This document shows positions 16,482 through 25,374 of a stretch of DNA of 51,657 bases, one piece after another. The notes under the pieces are model-generated. The model saw nothing but the letters and a program-made list of their open reading frames with translations. It was not told the origin of the DNA and searched no databases. The position numbers were made by a program, and so were the translations under genes. This DNA comes from Natronorubrum sulfidifaciens JCM 14089 (GTDB lineage Archaea > Halobacteriota > Halobacteria > Halobacteriales > Natrialbaceae): contig NZ_AOHX01000029.1 of the NCBI RefSeq assembly GCF_000337735.1, forward strand, positions 1 to 51,657, written 5' to 3'. Numbering within the stretch: the stretch's first letter is position 1; every line of letters starts with the position of its first letter.

Positions 16482-16711
16482 TACAGAGTCCGTGGCGCTG
16501 GCGACACGCCTCGGAGATCACCGCCCGAAACCATTTCCGTTCACCACAGCCGTGACAGAGTTGGTCCCACTCGAACTCGAGATCGAGTTCGTCGCTCGTC
16601 GACTCGCGGTGCTGGTTCGTGACCGACCCGCGCGGTGGTCGTTGCGTCCGGATCGATCCACGTGCTCGACCACTCTCTACTCCCCGTTGATTCCCCCGGG
16701 TCCGTTGCCAT
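16471..16711 (-). pseudogene. Frameshifted small zinc-motif gene, 3' end in a MITE
   Basis: Two reading frames are needed. From an ATG at 16711 the frame MATDPGESTGSREWSST...ATTTARVGHE has GC-rich third positions. After about 16610 the signal moves to the adjacent frame, which reads DELDLEFEWDQLCHGCGERK and ends CSNN. A single extra base between 16640 and 16600 would explain it. CHGCG suggests half of a zinc ribbon. The last codons and stop lie in the inverted-repeat element at 16406-16481, so the original C-terminus, perhaps with the second CxxC, is likely lost. It could also be an intact short gene with one sequencing indel. Confidence 0.45.
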
Positions 16712-16827
16712 CTCGAGTACAGTTTCGAGACGGTCATGGTATAAGTACGATTTCCGTACCACTCGTATTCGGCGGGGAAATGACGTGTTAAGACGGGTTC
16801 GTGTACGGAAAAGCAGTATTTTGAGTC

Positions 16828-18519
16828 TTAGTCGTCGGCCGGCGTTCCGGTCACACCGGACTCCTCGAGTCGATCCGCGGGAACGGTGCCGTCGTCGTCC
16901 CAGCCACGTTCCTCGTAGTACGCCGCGAGTCCCTCCTCGAAGCCGGGGATCTCGTACGGGAGTCGGTCGTCGTCGCGGTCGAAGCCACGCTGGTTGTTGA
17001 AGTGACGCTCGAGCGAGACGACGGTGCCGCCGAGCTCGAGCAGGTCCTCGTAGTCGGCGTCGAGCAGCGTCTCGAGGCGGTCGGGGGTGACGAAGTCACG
17101 CGAGAACTTACAGAGGACGCCGCTGTCTTTGATGACGTTGACGTTCTCGAGTTCGATGATCTTCGGTGGCTTGTTCTCGAGGCCCTGTTTGTCGAAGGCT
17201 CGATCCGCGTCGACGAGTGGGTACTCGTAGGGGTAGAACTCGGCGTACATGTGGTCGGCTCCGCGATTCGAGGTAGCAAAGGAGAGGCCCTGCCCGTTGA
17301 GCGTTCGGCCGTCGTGGGCGGGGAACTCCATGCCCTTGACGGTCCAGTTGTCGACGCCAAGGTCCTCGTGGATGCGGTCGATCCCCTCGGCGAGCGTGTC
17401 GCCAACGCCCTCGCGGTGGGCAATCTTTTCGACGAGGTCGTGGATCAACTCGACGTTGCCAAACTCGTCTTCGCTGGCGAGATAGGCAGCGATGGTGTCA
17501 CCGGCGGAGATCGTGTCAACCCCGTATACGTCACAGAGCTTGTTCGATTGCATCACGTCGACGATGTCGTCGACGCCCGAGTTCGAACCGAAGGCCATGA
17601 CGGTCTCGTACTCGGGGCCTTCGGTCTCGAGGCCGCTTTCCTCGTCTCTGGTTGGCAGTTTGCAGGCGAACGCACACGCCGAACAGGTCCCTTTCTTGTA
17701 CTTTTTCTCCTCGACGCGGTCGCCGCTGATGCCTTCGGCGCCCTCGAAGGACAGTTCGGAGAAGTACCGCGTCGGGAGGGCCTCGACCTCGTTTGCGTAC
17801 TCGGTCATCGAGGAGGTGCCCTGTCGTTTCATGATGTGATCCGACTGGGCGGCCTCGCCGTGAATCTCCATTTGCAGCGGCGGAATCTCGACCTCGTGGG
17901 TCGAGTCGCCGTCGAAGGTGATCGCCTTGACGTTTTTCGAGCCGAGGACGGCACCGAGGCCGCCGCGGCCAAAGGCGCGCTCTTCGGAGGTCATAATCGA
18001 GGCGAAGCGAACCTGATTCTCGCCGGCCGGACCGATGACGACGGTGTGTTCGGCCTCGAGGCCGTGTTCGTCCTCGATGTACTCGCAGGTCTCGGGGACG
18101 GTCGCGTCCTCGAGGTCGGGGACGGGTTCGAACTCGACGCCCTCGTCGGTGACGTGGACGATGACGAGGTCGTCGCTCGCGCCGGTGATCTCGACGGCGC
18201 TGTAGCCCGTTCCGGTGAAGTTCCGCGAGAGGAACCCGCCGGCGTTCGAGGAGAGCAAGCCGTCGGTCAGCGGCGAGACGGCCGTCGCCGACATCCGGCC
18301 GGTAAAGCTCATCGTCGAGTGTTGGAGTGGACCCGTTGCCAAAAAGAGGCTGTTTTCGGCCCCCAGCGGGTCGACATCGAACGGCACTCGGTCGTAGGCG
18401 AGTTTCGTACCGAGCGCACGCCCGCCGAGGAACGACTCGAGGAGGTCGTCGATCGGTTCCGTTTCGGCGGTTCGGTCGCCGACATCGACCGTACACAGCG
18501 GTCCCTGGACGTGTTTCAT
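16828..18519 (-). CDS. Aldehyde:ferredoxin oxidoreductase family protein
   Basis: 563 residues of the tungsten/molybdopterin AOR family, which oxidises aldehydes to acids with ferredoxin. The N-terminal domain carries DLLESFLGGRALGTKLAYD and GPLQHSTMSFTGRMS of the pterin-binding domain. The [4Fe-4S] cysteines are the CSACAFAC cluster (C-x2-C-x3-C) near residue 286, and a distal LCKF cysteine, so the cluster site looks complete. The ATG at 18519 (MKHVQGPLCTVDV) is chosen over an upstream frame because a CATTTTGC box lies about 27 bases before it and the family starts here. The aldehyde substrate is unknown; haloarchaeal AORs remain poorly characterised. Confidence 0.92.
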   Translation of the reverse strand: MKHVQGPLCTVDVGDRTAETEPIDDLLESFLGGRALGTKLAYDRVPFDVDPLGAENSLFLATGPLQHSTMSFTGRMSATAVSPLTDGLLSSNAGGFLSRNFTGTGYSAVEITGASDDLVIVHVTDEGVEFEPVPDLEDATVPETCEYIEDEHGLEAEHTVVIGPAGENQVRFASIMTSEERAFGRGGLGAVLGSKNVKAITFDGDSTHEVEIPPLQMEIHGEAAQSDHIMKRQGTSSMTEYANEVEALPTRYFSELSFEGAEGISGDRVEEKKYKKGTCSACAFACKLPTRDEESGLETEGPEYETVMAFGSNSGVDDIVDVMQSNKLCDVYGVDTISAGDTIAAYLASEDEFGNVELIHDLVEKIAHREGVGDTLAEGIDRIHEDLGVDNWTVKGMEFPAHDGRTLNGQGLSFATSNRGADHMYAEFYPYEYPLVDADRAFDKQGLENKPPKIIELENVNVIKDSGVLCKFSRDFVTPDRLETLLDADYEDLLELGGTVVSLERHFNNQRGFDRDDDRLPYEIPGFEEGLAAYYEERGWDDDGTVPADRLEESGVTGTPADD

Positions 18520-18727
18520 ATGTGGGCTACTCGCATTCGTGGCCGCAAAATGGTACCGGTTCCTGTCGGTAAACTGTCTTCTCATCCCGGTAGGCGCGTT
18601 GCTCGTCCCGTTTTCGCTGGCGGGCAGGCGCGATCAGCAGACCACCGGTCGGCAGCTCGGAGACGGCAGCGGGCAGCGTCGGCGATCGGTCGTCAGGATA
18701 TATACGGCCGCAGTGTGAGAAGCGGGT

Positions 18728-19297
18728 ATGTCACGGTCGGCGGAGGGGTCCGACGAGACGACGATCGACGACTTGTACGAGCAACTCGAGACGCTGGCGG
18801 AGACGGTCGACGATCCCCACGAGCGAACGGAAGTCCGCCGAACGATGCGGCTGGCCGATCGCCTCTCACATAACGGGATGGTCAATCGGGTGATCACCGA
18901 GTTTACGGGCAAGGACAAAGCGGAGGCGTTCGTCGGCAGCGTCGTCATCGGCATGCCCTTGCTCGTCGAAGATGGCGTCCTCGAGATCGGCGAGTTCCTC
19001 GCGACGACGCCGGCGTTTTTCGTCGTAAACCTCGCCCTCGCCGCCGCGCTCGTCGTCGGTATCCTCTACGTCGCCGACTTCCGGGAGGTGCAGATCCACA
19101 ACCCCTATTTCGGTGTCGTTCCTCGACGCCCCGTCTGGGTGCTCGGTATCGCGTTCACGACCGCGACGGCGATGATGACGCTGTGGGGACGGGTGACGTG
19201 GGACGAGCCCTGGGTAAACCTCTGTCAGGTGTCGGTGATCTTCACGGCGATGGCGATCGGTGGCTCGTTGGGCGACATCCTCCCGGGCGAGGACTGA
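18728..19297 (+). CDS. DUF2391-family membrane protein
   Basis: 189 residues. A soluble helical N-terminal part (TTIDDLYEQLETLAETV...HERTEVRRTMR) with coiled-coil character is followed by four hydrophobic segments: about residues 74-92, 98-118, 134-152 and 162-182. I recall the family as DUF2391 (TIGR02587-like integral membrane proteins), function unknown. A strong ATATATAC box at 18698-18705 sits 27 bases before the ATG, so the transcript is leaderless. It is divergent from the aldehyde oxidoreductase gene. Confidence 0.8.
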   Translation: MSRSAEGSDETTIDDLYEQLETLAETVDDPHERTEVRRTMRLADRLSHNGMVNRVITEFTGKDKAEAFVGSVVIGMPLLVEDGVLEIGEFLATTPAFFVVNLALAAALVVGILYVADFREVQIHNPYFGVVPRRPVWVLGIAFTTATAMMTLWGRVTWDEPWVNLCQVSVIFTAMAIGGSLGDILPGED

Positions 19298-19346
19298 GAC
19301 GGACCGTTGTCCCGATCTCCCGGCGATCACGGGCGATGGGCGACGA

Positions 19347-19953
19347 TCAGTGCCGACCGCAGACCGTCTGAGGTGCCGCCAGCATAGGACTATCTCGGGC
19401 GTCAGTAACCCGAATCGCGACGCCGTCGTCCTCCCAAAGTGCGACTCGAACGGTCGCTGTCCGCAACGTGACGCTCGTTTCCGCCGTCGATTTGGATTGA
19501 AACAGCGTGTTTAGCGACTCGGGGTCGAGTTCGTCATACCGGTCGGAATCGGCCCAGCGCAGGTCGGCTCCCCTGTGGTCGGCGACCGCAGCCAGTATTG
19601 CCTCGGTCAGCGATCGCTCCTGCTCCGCCCGGTAGGCCGCTCGAGTCGTGATTTCGGGGGCGATCCCCGCAGTCGACACCGCCATCGGCTTGAGTCGCTG
19701 CCCGCGATCGGCCGTCAGAATCCCCTCGAGGAGCGTCTGCGCGGTGTCGTCTCGGAGAACGACCACCCCGTCACGGTAGTCGACCACTCCGGCGTCGTCC
19801 AGTTTCGGCAGCTGGGTGTGTTCGAGTTCGGTCGCAACTGCGACCGGCGAGCGGTCGAACACCGGGCCGCAGTTCGACACCGCTTGCCTGCTCGAGTGTG
19901 CCGCCGAGTAAGAACACCTCCGCGTCGACCGTGAATTCGAGGATGACGACCAT
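19347..19953 (-). pseudogene. Broken regulator: Bat-like N-terminus, DUF7344-like and HalOD1 remnants
   Basis: Three pieces on the minus strand are out of register. An ATG at 19953 gives MVVILEFTVDAEVFLLGGTL, the usual opening of haloarchaeal bacterio-opsin-activator-type (HTH_10) regulators, but it stops being sensible after about 25 residues. The next frame carries ELEHTQLPKLDDAGVVDYRDG, the end of a DUF7344-type winged helix, then a HalOD1-like output domain (LTEAILAAVADHRG...DELDPESLNTLFQ...TVRVALWEDDGVAI). The body from 19880 has only a GTG start. The likely history is a deletion that joined the head of one regulator to the tail of another. The HalOD1 part may still be expressed. Confidence 0.6.
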
Positions 19954-20029
19954 GGCTACTGTTGGTACCCGATGGAGATACAGTATCATTCACGAACGCT
20001 TACGACCCCGGAGGCGTATCTTGGGACAG

Positions 20030-20602
20030 ATGGTTGGCCACGACTCCGCCGCCGATGTCTACACGCAGGCGTTGCCGGTTATCCTCATCAGCCTCGTGGC
20101 AGGGCTGTTCGCAGGAACGTTACTCGGTACCGAGACCATGCGCGAGGGGATCGAGAGCGTTCCCGGAATTCTATTGTTGCTCCCCGCGTTTCTCGCGACG
20201 CGTGGTGGTGTCTACGGCTCACTGGGGGCTCGGCTCTCGAGTGGGCTTCATCAGGGGGTGATCGATCCCCACTTCGAGTGGAACGATCGCCTGCGAAACG
20301 CGGTCATCGCCTCGTTTCTCAACGGGATGATCGTCTCTATTTTTATCGCCGTGCTCGCCTGGGGTGTCTTGCTCGCTCTCGGGCGGAATGGCAGCCTGCT
20401 CGAGTTGGTGATTATCCTCACTGTCGCCGCGCTGTTGAGCGCGTTCGCGATGCTCGGGGTGTTGCTTACCGTGATCTTCAAAGGGTATCGACGAGGACTC
20501 GACCCTGACAACGTCATCGGCCCGGTCGTGACGACCGTCGGTGACGTCTTCGGCGTCGCGTTCTTGCTTATCGGTATCGCCGTCGCGGGGGTGTTACTGT
20601 GA
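20030..20602 (+). CDS. MgtE/SLC41-type transporter half, subunit 1 (pair A)
   Basis: 190 residues and about five membrane helices. Signature segments of the MgtE/SLC41 membrane domain are visible: LLPAFLATRGGVYGSLGARL, SSGLHQGVIDPHFEWNDRL, VIFKGYRRGLDPDNVIGPVV and TTVGDVFGVAFL. DPDN and the aspartate in TTxGDxFG correspond to the divalent-ion pore region of MgtE. The family usually has this domain without the N-terminal CBS sensor in archaeal SLC41-like proteins. The start at 20030 (MVGHDS) follows from homology with pair B. It overlaps the next gene by four bases (GTGA), so the two halves are translationally coupled and probably form one heterodimeric channel, likely for Mg2+. Confidence 0.85.
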   Translation: MVGHDSAADVYTQALPVILISLVAGLFAGTLLGTETMREGIESVPGILLLLPAFLATRGGVYGSLGARLSSGLHQGVIDPHFEWNDRLRNAVIASFLNGMIVSIFIAVLAWGVLLALGRNGSLLELVIILTVAALLSAFAMLGVLLTVIFKGYRRGLDPDNVIGPVVTTVGDVFGVAFLLIGIAVAGVLL

Positions 20603-21201
20603 GCGCCGGTGGCGACGTCTTACACGGCGAAGATCTGGACGACAACCCGACCACGGAGTGGTCCGTCTCGAGTATCGTGACGACGCTCGTCCCGTTGCTC
20701 GTTGCCCTCTCGATCCTGCAGATGGTCTCCGGGACCGTCCTCGAGACGTTCGAAGAGCAACTCCTCGAGAACCCGTCGCTGCTGATTCTCGTCCCGGTGA
20801 TGATCGGGACTGCCGGTAACCTCGGCTCGATCATGTGCTCGCGGCTGGCGACTCAGCTTCATCTGGGGACGCTCGAGTTCTCGCCGACGAACCCTGACAT
20901 CCGGTCGAACGTGGGTGCGGTCATGGGGCTTGCAGCGACCGTGTTCAGCCTGCTCGGGATCGCCTCGTGGCTCATCGGCCGTGCGCTCGGCGGCACGTTG
21001 GGGCTCGGAACGCTGCTGCTTATTACGATCGTCAGCGGCATGTTGCTCGCCGTCTGGGTCGTCATCGTCAGCACCGTCTCGGTGTACGGCTCGTACCGAC
21101 TCGGCTACGACCCCGATGATACGACGATCCCCGTCGTCACGAACATCTGTGATATCACGGGCGTTCTCATCCTCTTTGGCGTGGTCTGGGTCGTGTTGTA
21201 A
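20599..21201 (+). CDS. MgtE/SLC41-type transporter half, subunit 2 (pair A)
   Basis: 200 residues, GTG start overlapping the stop of subunit 1. Five hydrophobic segments follow a 20-residue polar head. Conserved parts mirror subunit 1: LVPVMIGTAGNLGSIMCSRL with LATQLHLGTL in place of the ATRG...SSGLHQG region, YDPDDTTIPVVTN in place of DPDNxIGPVVTT, and NICDITGVLILF at the end. This is the second inverted or repeated half of an SLC41-like domain. Ion specificity (Mg2+, or another divalent cation) cannot be told from sequence. It converges on the acyl-CoA ligase gene with a 47-base gap. Confidence 0.85.
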   Translation: MSAGGDVLHGEDLDDNPTTEWSVSSIVTTLVPLLVALSILQMVSGTVLETFEEQLLENPSLLILVPVMIGTAGNLGSIMCSRLATQLHLGTLEFSPTNPDIRSNVGAVMGLAATVFSLLGIASWLIGRALGGTLGLGTLLLITIVSGMLLAVWVVIVSTVSVYGSYRLGYDPDDTTIPVVTNICDITGVLILFGVVWVVL

Positions 21202-21248
21202 ACCGCCGCTGATCGACGTGATTGGGGGCGAGTGTGGCTGGCTGCGGT

Positions 21249-23195
21249 CTATGACTCCGCGTAGATGCGCTCGACACGGTCTTCGAACTCGTCTAAGATG
21301 ACGCGACGTTTCTTTTTCATCGTCGGCGTCAGCATCTCGTTTTCCTCGGTGAACTCCTGTGGCACGAGTTCAAACCGTTTGATCGTCTCGTGTTTCTCGA
21401 AGTTCTCGTTGATGCGGTCGACTTCCTGTTGGATGTATTCGCGGACACGGTCGTCGTCACACACCGCCTGCGGATCGTCGGGGAGGTTGATCCCCTCCGA
21501 ATCTGCCCACTCCTCGAGGTGATCCGAGTTCGGGACCAACAGTGCGCCGATGAACTTCTCGCCGTCGCCGACGACCATACACTGCTCGATGATCTCGCTG
21601 GCCGCGAAGGCGTCCTCGATCGGGGCCGGCGCGACGTTTTTGCCCGTCGAAAGCACCATGATCTGCTTTGCGCGCTCGCGGAACTCGAGGAAGCCGTCGG
21701 GTCGCTGGTGGATGATGTCGCCGGTTCGGAACCAGCCGTCTTCGGTGAACGCGCCAGTGGTCGCACCGGGTTTGTTCCAGTAGCCCTGCGTGACGTTGGG
21801 CCCCTTGACGAGGAGTTCGCCGACGTCGCCGGGGTCGTCCGCAAACGCCGCTTGATCGGCAACGCGCTCGTCGATTTGTACGTCGACGCCGGGCAGGGGG
21901 TAGCCGATGGTCCCGATCTTGACTGCCTCCGGTGGGTTCGTCGAGACGACCGGCGAGGTTTCGGTCAGCCCGTACCCCTCGTAGATCGGCAGCCCCATCG
22001 CGTGATAGAGCTGACAGAGGTCGGTCGAGAGGCTGCCACCGCCGCTGATCAACAGTTCGATCTCCCCGCCGAGGGCCTCCCGAACCGTCGAGAAGACCAG
22101 TTTGTCGGCCAGCTTTCGCTTGGCGTTTAATACCACTCCGGGCGAGTCGGCTTGCTGGTACTCGACACCGACGTCAGTCGCCCACTCGAAGATTCGTTTC
22201 TTGGCCCCTGATTCGCTCGCCTGCTCGCGGATCGCGTCGTAGATCTTCTCGTACACCCGCGGCACGCTCGTCGCCGTCGTCGGCTGGACGGCGCTGAAGT
22301 CCGCCTGCAGCGTATCCGGACTCTCCGCGTACGCGACACAGGCACCGCTTGCGAACAAGACGAAATGACCCGCGGTCCGCTCGAAGACGTGGGCAAGAGG
22401 CAGATACGACACTGCAAGCGACTCCTCGTCGAGCGACGGGGTCCCCTCGGGTTTGTCCGGCCGGGGCGCGAACCGCTTTCGGACCGCATTGACGTTCGAC
22501 CGGAAGTTCCAGTGGGTGAGTTGGACGCCTTTCGGCCGGCCTGTCGTCCCCGAGGTGTAGATCAAACTCGCCAGATCGTCCAGTTCGGGCCCGTCAACGC
22601 GTTCCTGATACGCCTCGAGGTCGAACACCTCCTCGCCGCGATCGTAGACCTCGTTCAGCGTCAGGATGTCCTCGCGGTCGTCGTATCCCGAGAGTTCGTC
22701 CATCGAGACGATGAACTCGAGATCGAGATCGTCTTCGACCTCGAGAACCGTCTCGAGGAGGGCCTCGTTCTCGACGACGACGGCGGATGCATCGGGGTCG
22801 TCGAGCAGATATTCGACCTGACTGGACGAAGAACTCCGATAGACCGTCGTAATGACGGCCCCGGCACCGAGGAGGGCGAAGTCACACTGTGCCCACTCCA
22901 TCCGTGTATCGGCGAAGATTCCGACGCGATCACCCTGTTCGACGCCGAGGTCGTAAAATCCAGCCGAGAGGTTGCGGACGATGTCGCGCATCTCGAGGTA
23001 AGAAAGCGTCCGGAACTCTCCGGCCGTCGCAGCCGGCAGGACCGACGGCGTCAGCGATCGATCGTAGACTCCACCCTTGTACTTTTGGGCTGGTCGATTC
23101 GCGTTTCGCTCGACCGTCTCCTCGAACAGTCGCCCGAGTGTCGTCTCCCCGATGACCTCGTCGTCGTACTCTCGCTCGGCATCCTGCCAGTCCAT
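21249..23195 (-). CDS. Long-chain acyl-CoA synthetase (AMP-forming)
   Basis: 648 residues of the ANL superfamily, making acyl-CoA from a fatty acid, ATP and CoA through an acyl-adenylate. Core motifs are present: the AMP/phosphate loop LIYTSGTTGRPKGVQLTHW near residues 212-230, YGLTETSPVVS for A5, and GWFRTGDIIHQRPDGFLEF with RAKQIMVLSTGKNVAP for A7-A8. Length and the insertion before the C-terminal domain fit the FadD15/eukaryotic ACSL-like subgroup. The C-terminus (LTPTMKKKRRVILDEF) carries the catalytic-lysine region. A box at 23220-23230 (GATTTATCGC) sets a leaderless start at 23195. It probably feeds beta-oxidation or lipid salvage. Confidence 0.93.
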   Translation of the reverse strand: MDWQDAEREYDDEVIGETTLGRLFEETVERNANRPAQKYKGGVYDRSLTPSVLPAATAGEFRTLSYLEMRDIVRNLSAGFYDLGVEQGDRVGIFADTRMEWAQCDFALLGAGAVITTVYRSSSSSQVEYLLDDPDASAVVVENEALLETVLEVEDDLDLEFIVSMDELSGYDDREDILTLNEVYDRGEEVFDLEAYQERVDGPELDDLASLIYTSGTTGRPKGVQLTHWNFRSNVNAVRKRFAPRPDKPEGTPSLDEESLAVSYLPLAHVFERTAGHFVLFASGACVAYAESPDTLQADFSAVQPTTATSVPRVYEKIYDAIREQASESGAKKRIFEWATDVGVEYQQADSPGVVLNAKRKLADKLVFSTVREALGGEIELLISGGGSLSTDLCQLYHAMGLPIYEGYGLTETSPVVSTNPPEAVKIGTIGYPLPGVDVQIDERVADQAAFADDPGDVGELLVKGPNVTQGYWNKPGATTGAFTEDGWFRTGDIIHQRPDGFLEFRERAKQIMVLSTGKNVAPAPIEDAFAASEIIEQCMVVGDGEKFIGALLVPNSDHLEEWADSEGINLPDDPQAVCDDDRVREYIQQEVDRINENFEKHETIKRFELVPQEFTEENEMLTPTMKKKRRVILDEFEDRVERIYAES

Positions 23196-23353
23196 ATATG
23201 TGTGACAGTACCTCCCGTGCGATAAATCATGATGAAACGGCAGACATCAGTAGCCGTGTTTATTTTGGGCGAGCCGGCACCGCCGACGACACGCCGGCAC
23301 TGATGCGGCTTCCTGTCATACGGACCACCGGCACATCGGAACCGTCGTCCGTC

Positions 23354-24280
23354 TCAGTCGCGGTGATCGAGATAGCCGAGTACGCCTCGTGTGTTCATGA
23401 TCGCCTCGGCGCGTGCCTTGCGCTCGCCCCAGATCTCGGCCTTGTCGGTCGTCTCGGCGAAGTACTCCATGACGGCCTCGTCGTCCTCGAGTTCCGCGCG
23501 TTTCGTTTCGACGGCCTCGACCCACTCGCTGAGGACGGTCGCGTACTCATCGAGCGCCTCAGCAGCGTCGTCGCCGACCGCTCGGGGTCCGAAGTGCGTG
23601 TACAGCAACACGTCCGGATCGATCGATTTCAGCGTCTCGACGTCCTCGAGACACTCCTCGAGATTGAAGTCCGACGGTGGCGAGGTTTCGGTCATGGTCT
23701 CGGTTTCGGGAATCCAGATGCCCGCCGCGTCACCGACGAAGACGGCGCTGTTTGCAGGGTCTTCGAAGACGACTTGATGGAACGCGTGTCCGGGTGCGCC
23801 GTGAACGCGAAGGTCGTGTTCGCCGAGGCTGATCCGGTCGCCATCTTCGATTTCGACGATTCGATCCTCGGGAATCGGTTTCGGGTCGACGTAGAACTCC
23901 CACTGGTCGCCGACGGCGTTTTTCGTGCCTTCGACCAGCCGTGTTGGATCGACGAGCAGTCCCGCACCGGGTGCCGGAACGTAGACGTCTGCGTTCGGGC
24001 ACGCCTCGGCGAGGAAGCCGGCTCCGCCGGCGTGGTCGAGGTGGATGTGTGTCACGACGATCGCCGCGAGGTCGTCGCAGTCGATGCCGAGTTCGTCGAG
24101 TGCCTCGAGGATCAGTTCGTGGTTCGTTCCGAGCCCGGTTTCGATGACGGCAGGTCGGTCATCGTCGAGAATATACGCAGCACCGTACTCCTCGGTGTCG
24201 TACATGTTTGTATCGAGATAGTAACAGTCCGTACAGTCGCCGGCGGTGACTTCCTTCACCGAACCGATATCCGTTGCCAT
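23354..24280 (-). CDS. MBL-fold metallohydrolase
   Basis: 308 residues with the metallo-beta-lactamase-fold zinc signature THIHLDHAGG near residue 82, a second histidine in HGAPGHAFHQVVF, an aspartate in FVGDAAGIW and a late histidine in LYTHFGPR, so the di-metal site looks complete. The C-terminal 80 residues are a helical extension (TVLSEWVEAVETKRAEL). Such proteins hydrolyse varied esters, thioesters or phosphodiesters; no substrate is indicated. The ATG at 24280 is supported by a CTTTTATCC box about 27 bases upstream; the longer upstream frame was rejected. It is 78 bases downstream of the cation-efflux gene on the same strand but has its own promoter. Confidence 0.88.
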   Translation of the reverse strand: MATDIGSVKEVTAGDCTDCYYLDTNMYDTEEYGAAYILDDDRPAVIETGLGTNHELILEALDELGIDCDDLAAIVVTHIHLDHAGGAGFLAEACPNADVYVPAPGAGLLVDPTRLVEGTKNAVGDQWEFYVDPKPIPEDRIVEIEDGDRISLGEHDLRVHGAPGHAFHQVVFEDPANSAVFVGDAAGIWIPETETMTETSPPSDFNLEECLEDVETLKSIDPDVLLYTHFGPRAVGDDAAEALDEYATVLSEWVEAVETKRAELEDDEAVMEYFAETTDKAEIWGERKARAEAIMNTRGVLGYLDHRD

Positions 24281-24358
24281 ACCGGTAGGCCCGTTGGCGG
24301 ATGGGATAAAAGCTACGTCACCGCACCGCACACCGAGCCAGCCTACGTCGGTCGGCGG

Positions 24359-25264
24359 TCAACAGTCGTCCGGACAGTCCTTCCACTCGCCGATCCCCGA
24401 GGGGTCGAGATGGACGTGGGCATCCCCGACGTCCTCTATGTCACGCAGCCAGTCGACGAGCGTCGATTCGACGTCGTGGGCCTGCCGAAACGGCATGTCG
24501 CCATCGACTTCGACGTGAACTTCGACCTCGAGGACGGGACCGTCGTAGAAGACGGTCAGATCGTGGACGCCCCGGACTTCGGGGTGGGCTCGCAACGTCT
24601 CGGTGACTTCCATTCGCGTCTCTGGATCGGGAGCCGCACCGATGAGATAATCGACGTTCTCACGGCTGATCTCGACGCCTTGATAGACGACCAGCAGGCT
24701 GACGAGCGCACCGGCGACCGGGTCAAGCAGCGGGTAGCCAAGCAGGACACCGAGGACGCCGACGACGGCAGCCAGCGAGGTGTAGATATCGTTGAGACAG
24801 TCCGTCGCCAGCGCCTTGAGCGCCGTCGAGTTCAGGTCCTCGTTGATCCAGCTCGTATAGCGGTAGACGAGGTACATGTCGACGATTGCGAAGGCGAGCG
24901 CCCCGAACAGCAGCGGACTGAAGCTGACCTCGACGCCGTAGAGCAGCCCCTGTGCGGATTCGTACAGCAGATTCAAGCCGAGTAATGCGATGACGCTCCC
25001 AACGAACAGGGCCGTGAGTGGCTCGATCCGATCGTGGCCGTGAGGGTGGGTGTCGTCGGGCTCGTCGTACGAACTCCGTCCCCAGATCAACACGACGATG
25101 CTCGCGACGAGGTCGGCGACCGAGTGAGCCGCGTCGGCAAGGAGCGCGACACTCCCGAACGCAAGCCCGGCAGCCCCTTCGACGATGATCTTTACTGCGT
25201 TGCCGAGAACGTTCGCCCACGAGGCGCGTGCGAACCCGCGTCGTTCGTTCTCGGCATCAGCCAT
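24359..25264 (-). CDS. Cation diffusion facilitator (CDF) transporter
   Basis: 301 residues. Six predicted membrane helices with the CDF pattern: ASWANVLGNAVKIIVEG, SVALLADAAHSVADLVASIV (helix 2 with the metal-site D..HS..D), and DCLNDIYTSLAA (helix 5 with D..ND). A histidine loop DDTHPHGHDRIEPL precedes helix 3. The cytoplasmic ferredoxin-like domain follows (EVTETLRAHPEVRGVHDLTVF, VEVHVEVDGDMPF), ending WKDCPDDC, a tail with two cysteines. It should export a divalent cation such as Zn2+, Mn2+ or Fe2+ against protons. A perfect inverted repeat overlaps its core promoter (25271-25289), suggesting metal-responsive repression. Confidence 0.92.
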   Translation of the reverse strand: MADAENERRGFARASWANVLGNAVKIIVEGAAGLAFGSVALLADAAHSVADLVASIVVLIWGRSSYDEPDDTHPHGHDRIEPLTALFVGSVIALLGLNLLYESAQGLLYGVEVSFSPLLFGALAFAIVDMYLVYRYTSWINEDLNSTALKALATDCLNDIYTSLAAVVGVLGVLLGYPLLDPVAGALVSLLVVYQGVEISRENVDYLIGAAPDPETRMEVTETLRAHPEVRGVHDLTVFYDGPVLEVEVHVEVDGDMPFRQAHDVESTLVDWLRDIEDVGDAHVHLDPSGIGEWKDCPDDC

Positions 25265-25270
25265 ACATTT

Positions 25271-25289
25271 GTTTAGAGAGAGTCTAAAC
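25271..25289 (-). promoter_or_regulatory. Palindromic operator over the CDF promoter
   Basis: GTTTAGA - GAGAG - TCTAAAC: perfect 7-base arms around a 5-base spacer, centred about 16 bases before the CDF ATG and overlapping the AGTTTAGA stretch that serves as its TATA-like box. The arrangement would block promoter access when a dimeric regulator binds. The TTTAG/CTAAA half sites are reminiscent of DtxR/MntR/SirR-family operators; the identity of the regulator is inferred, and no regulator gene is adjacent. Confidence 0.55.
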
Positions 25290-25374
25290 TTGGGTCTTTT
25301 CCTTCCGATCTCGAGACGTGTGGAACGCTGTCGTATCGCAATTTTCATCACGCCGCTGTGAGTACCACGCCGTA

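Noticed and set aside
17002-18873. Long plus-strand open frame of about 620 codons
   Set aside because: Antisense to the aldehyde:ferredoxin oxidoreductase gene, whose cysteine and pterin motifs are clear.
23198-24985. Long plus-strand open frame of about 595 codons
   Set aside because: Antisense to the MBL and CDF genes; GC-rich DNA with few stops produces such shadows, and it has no family motif.
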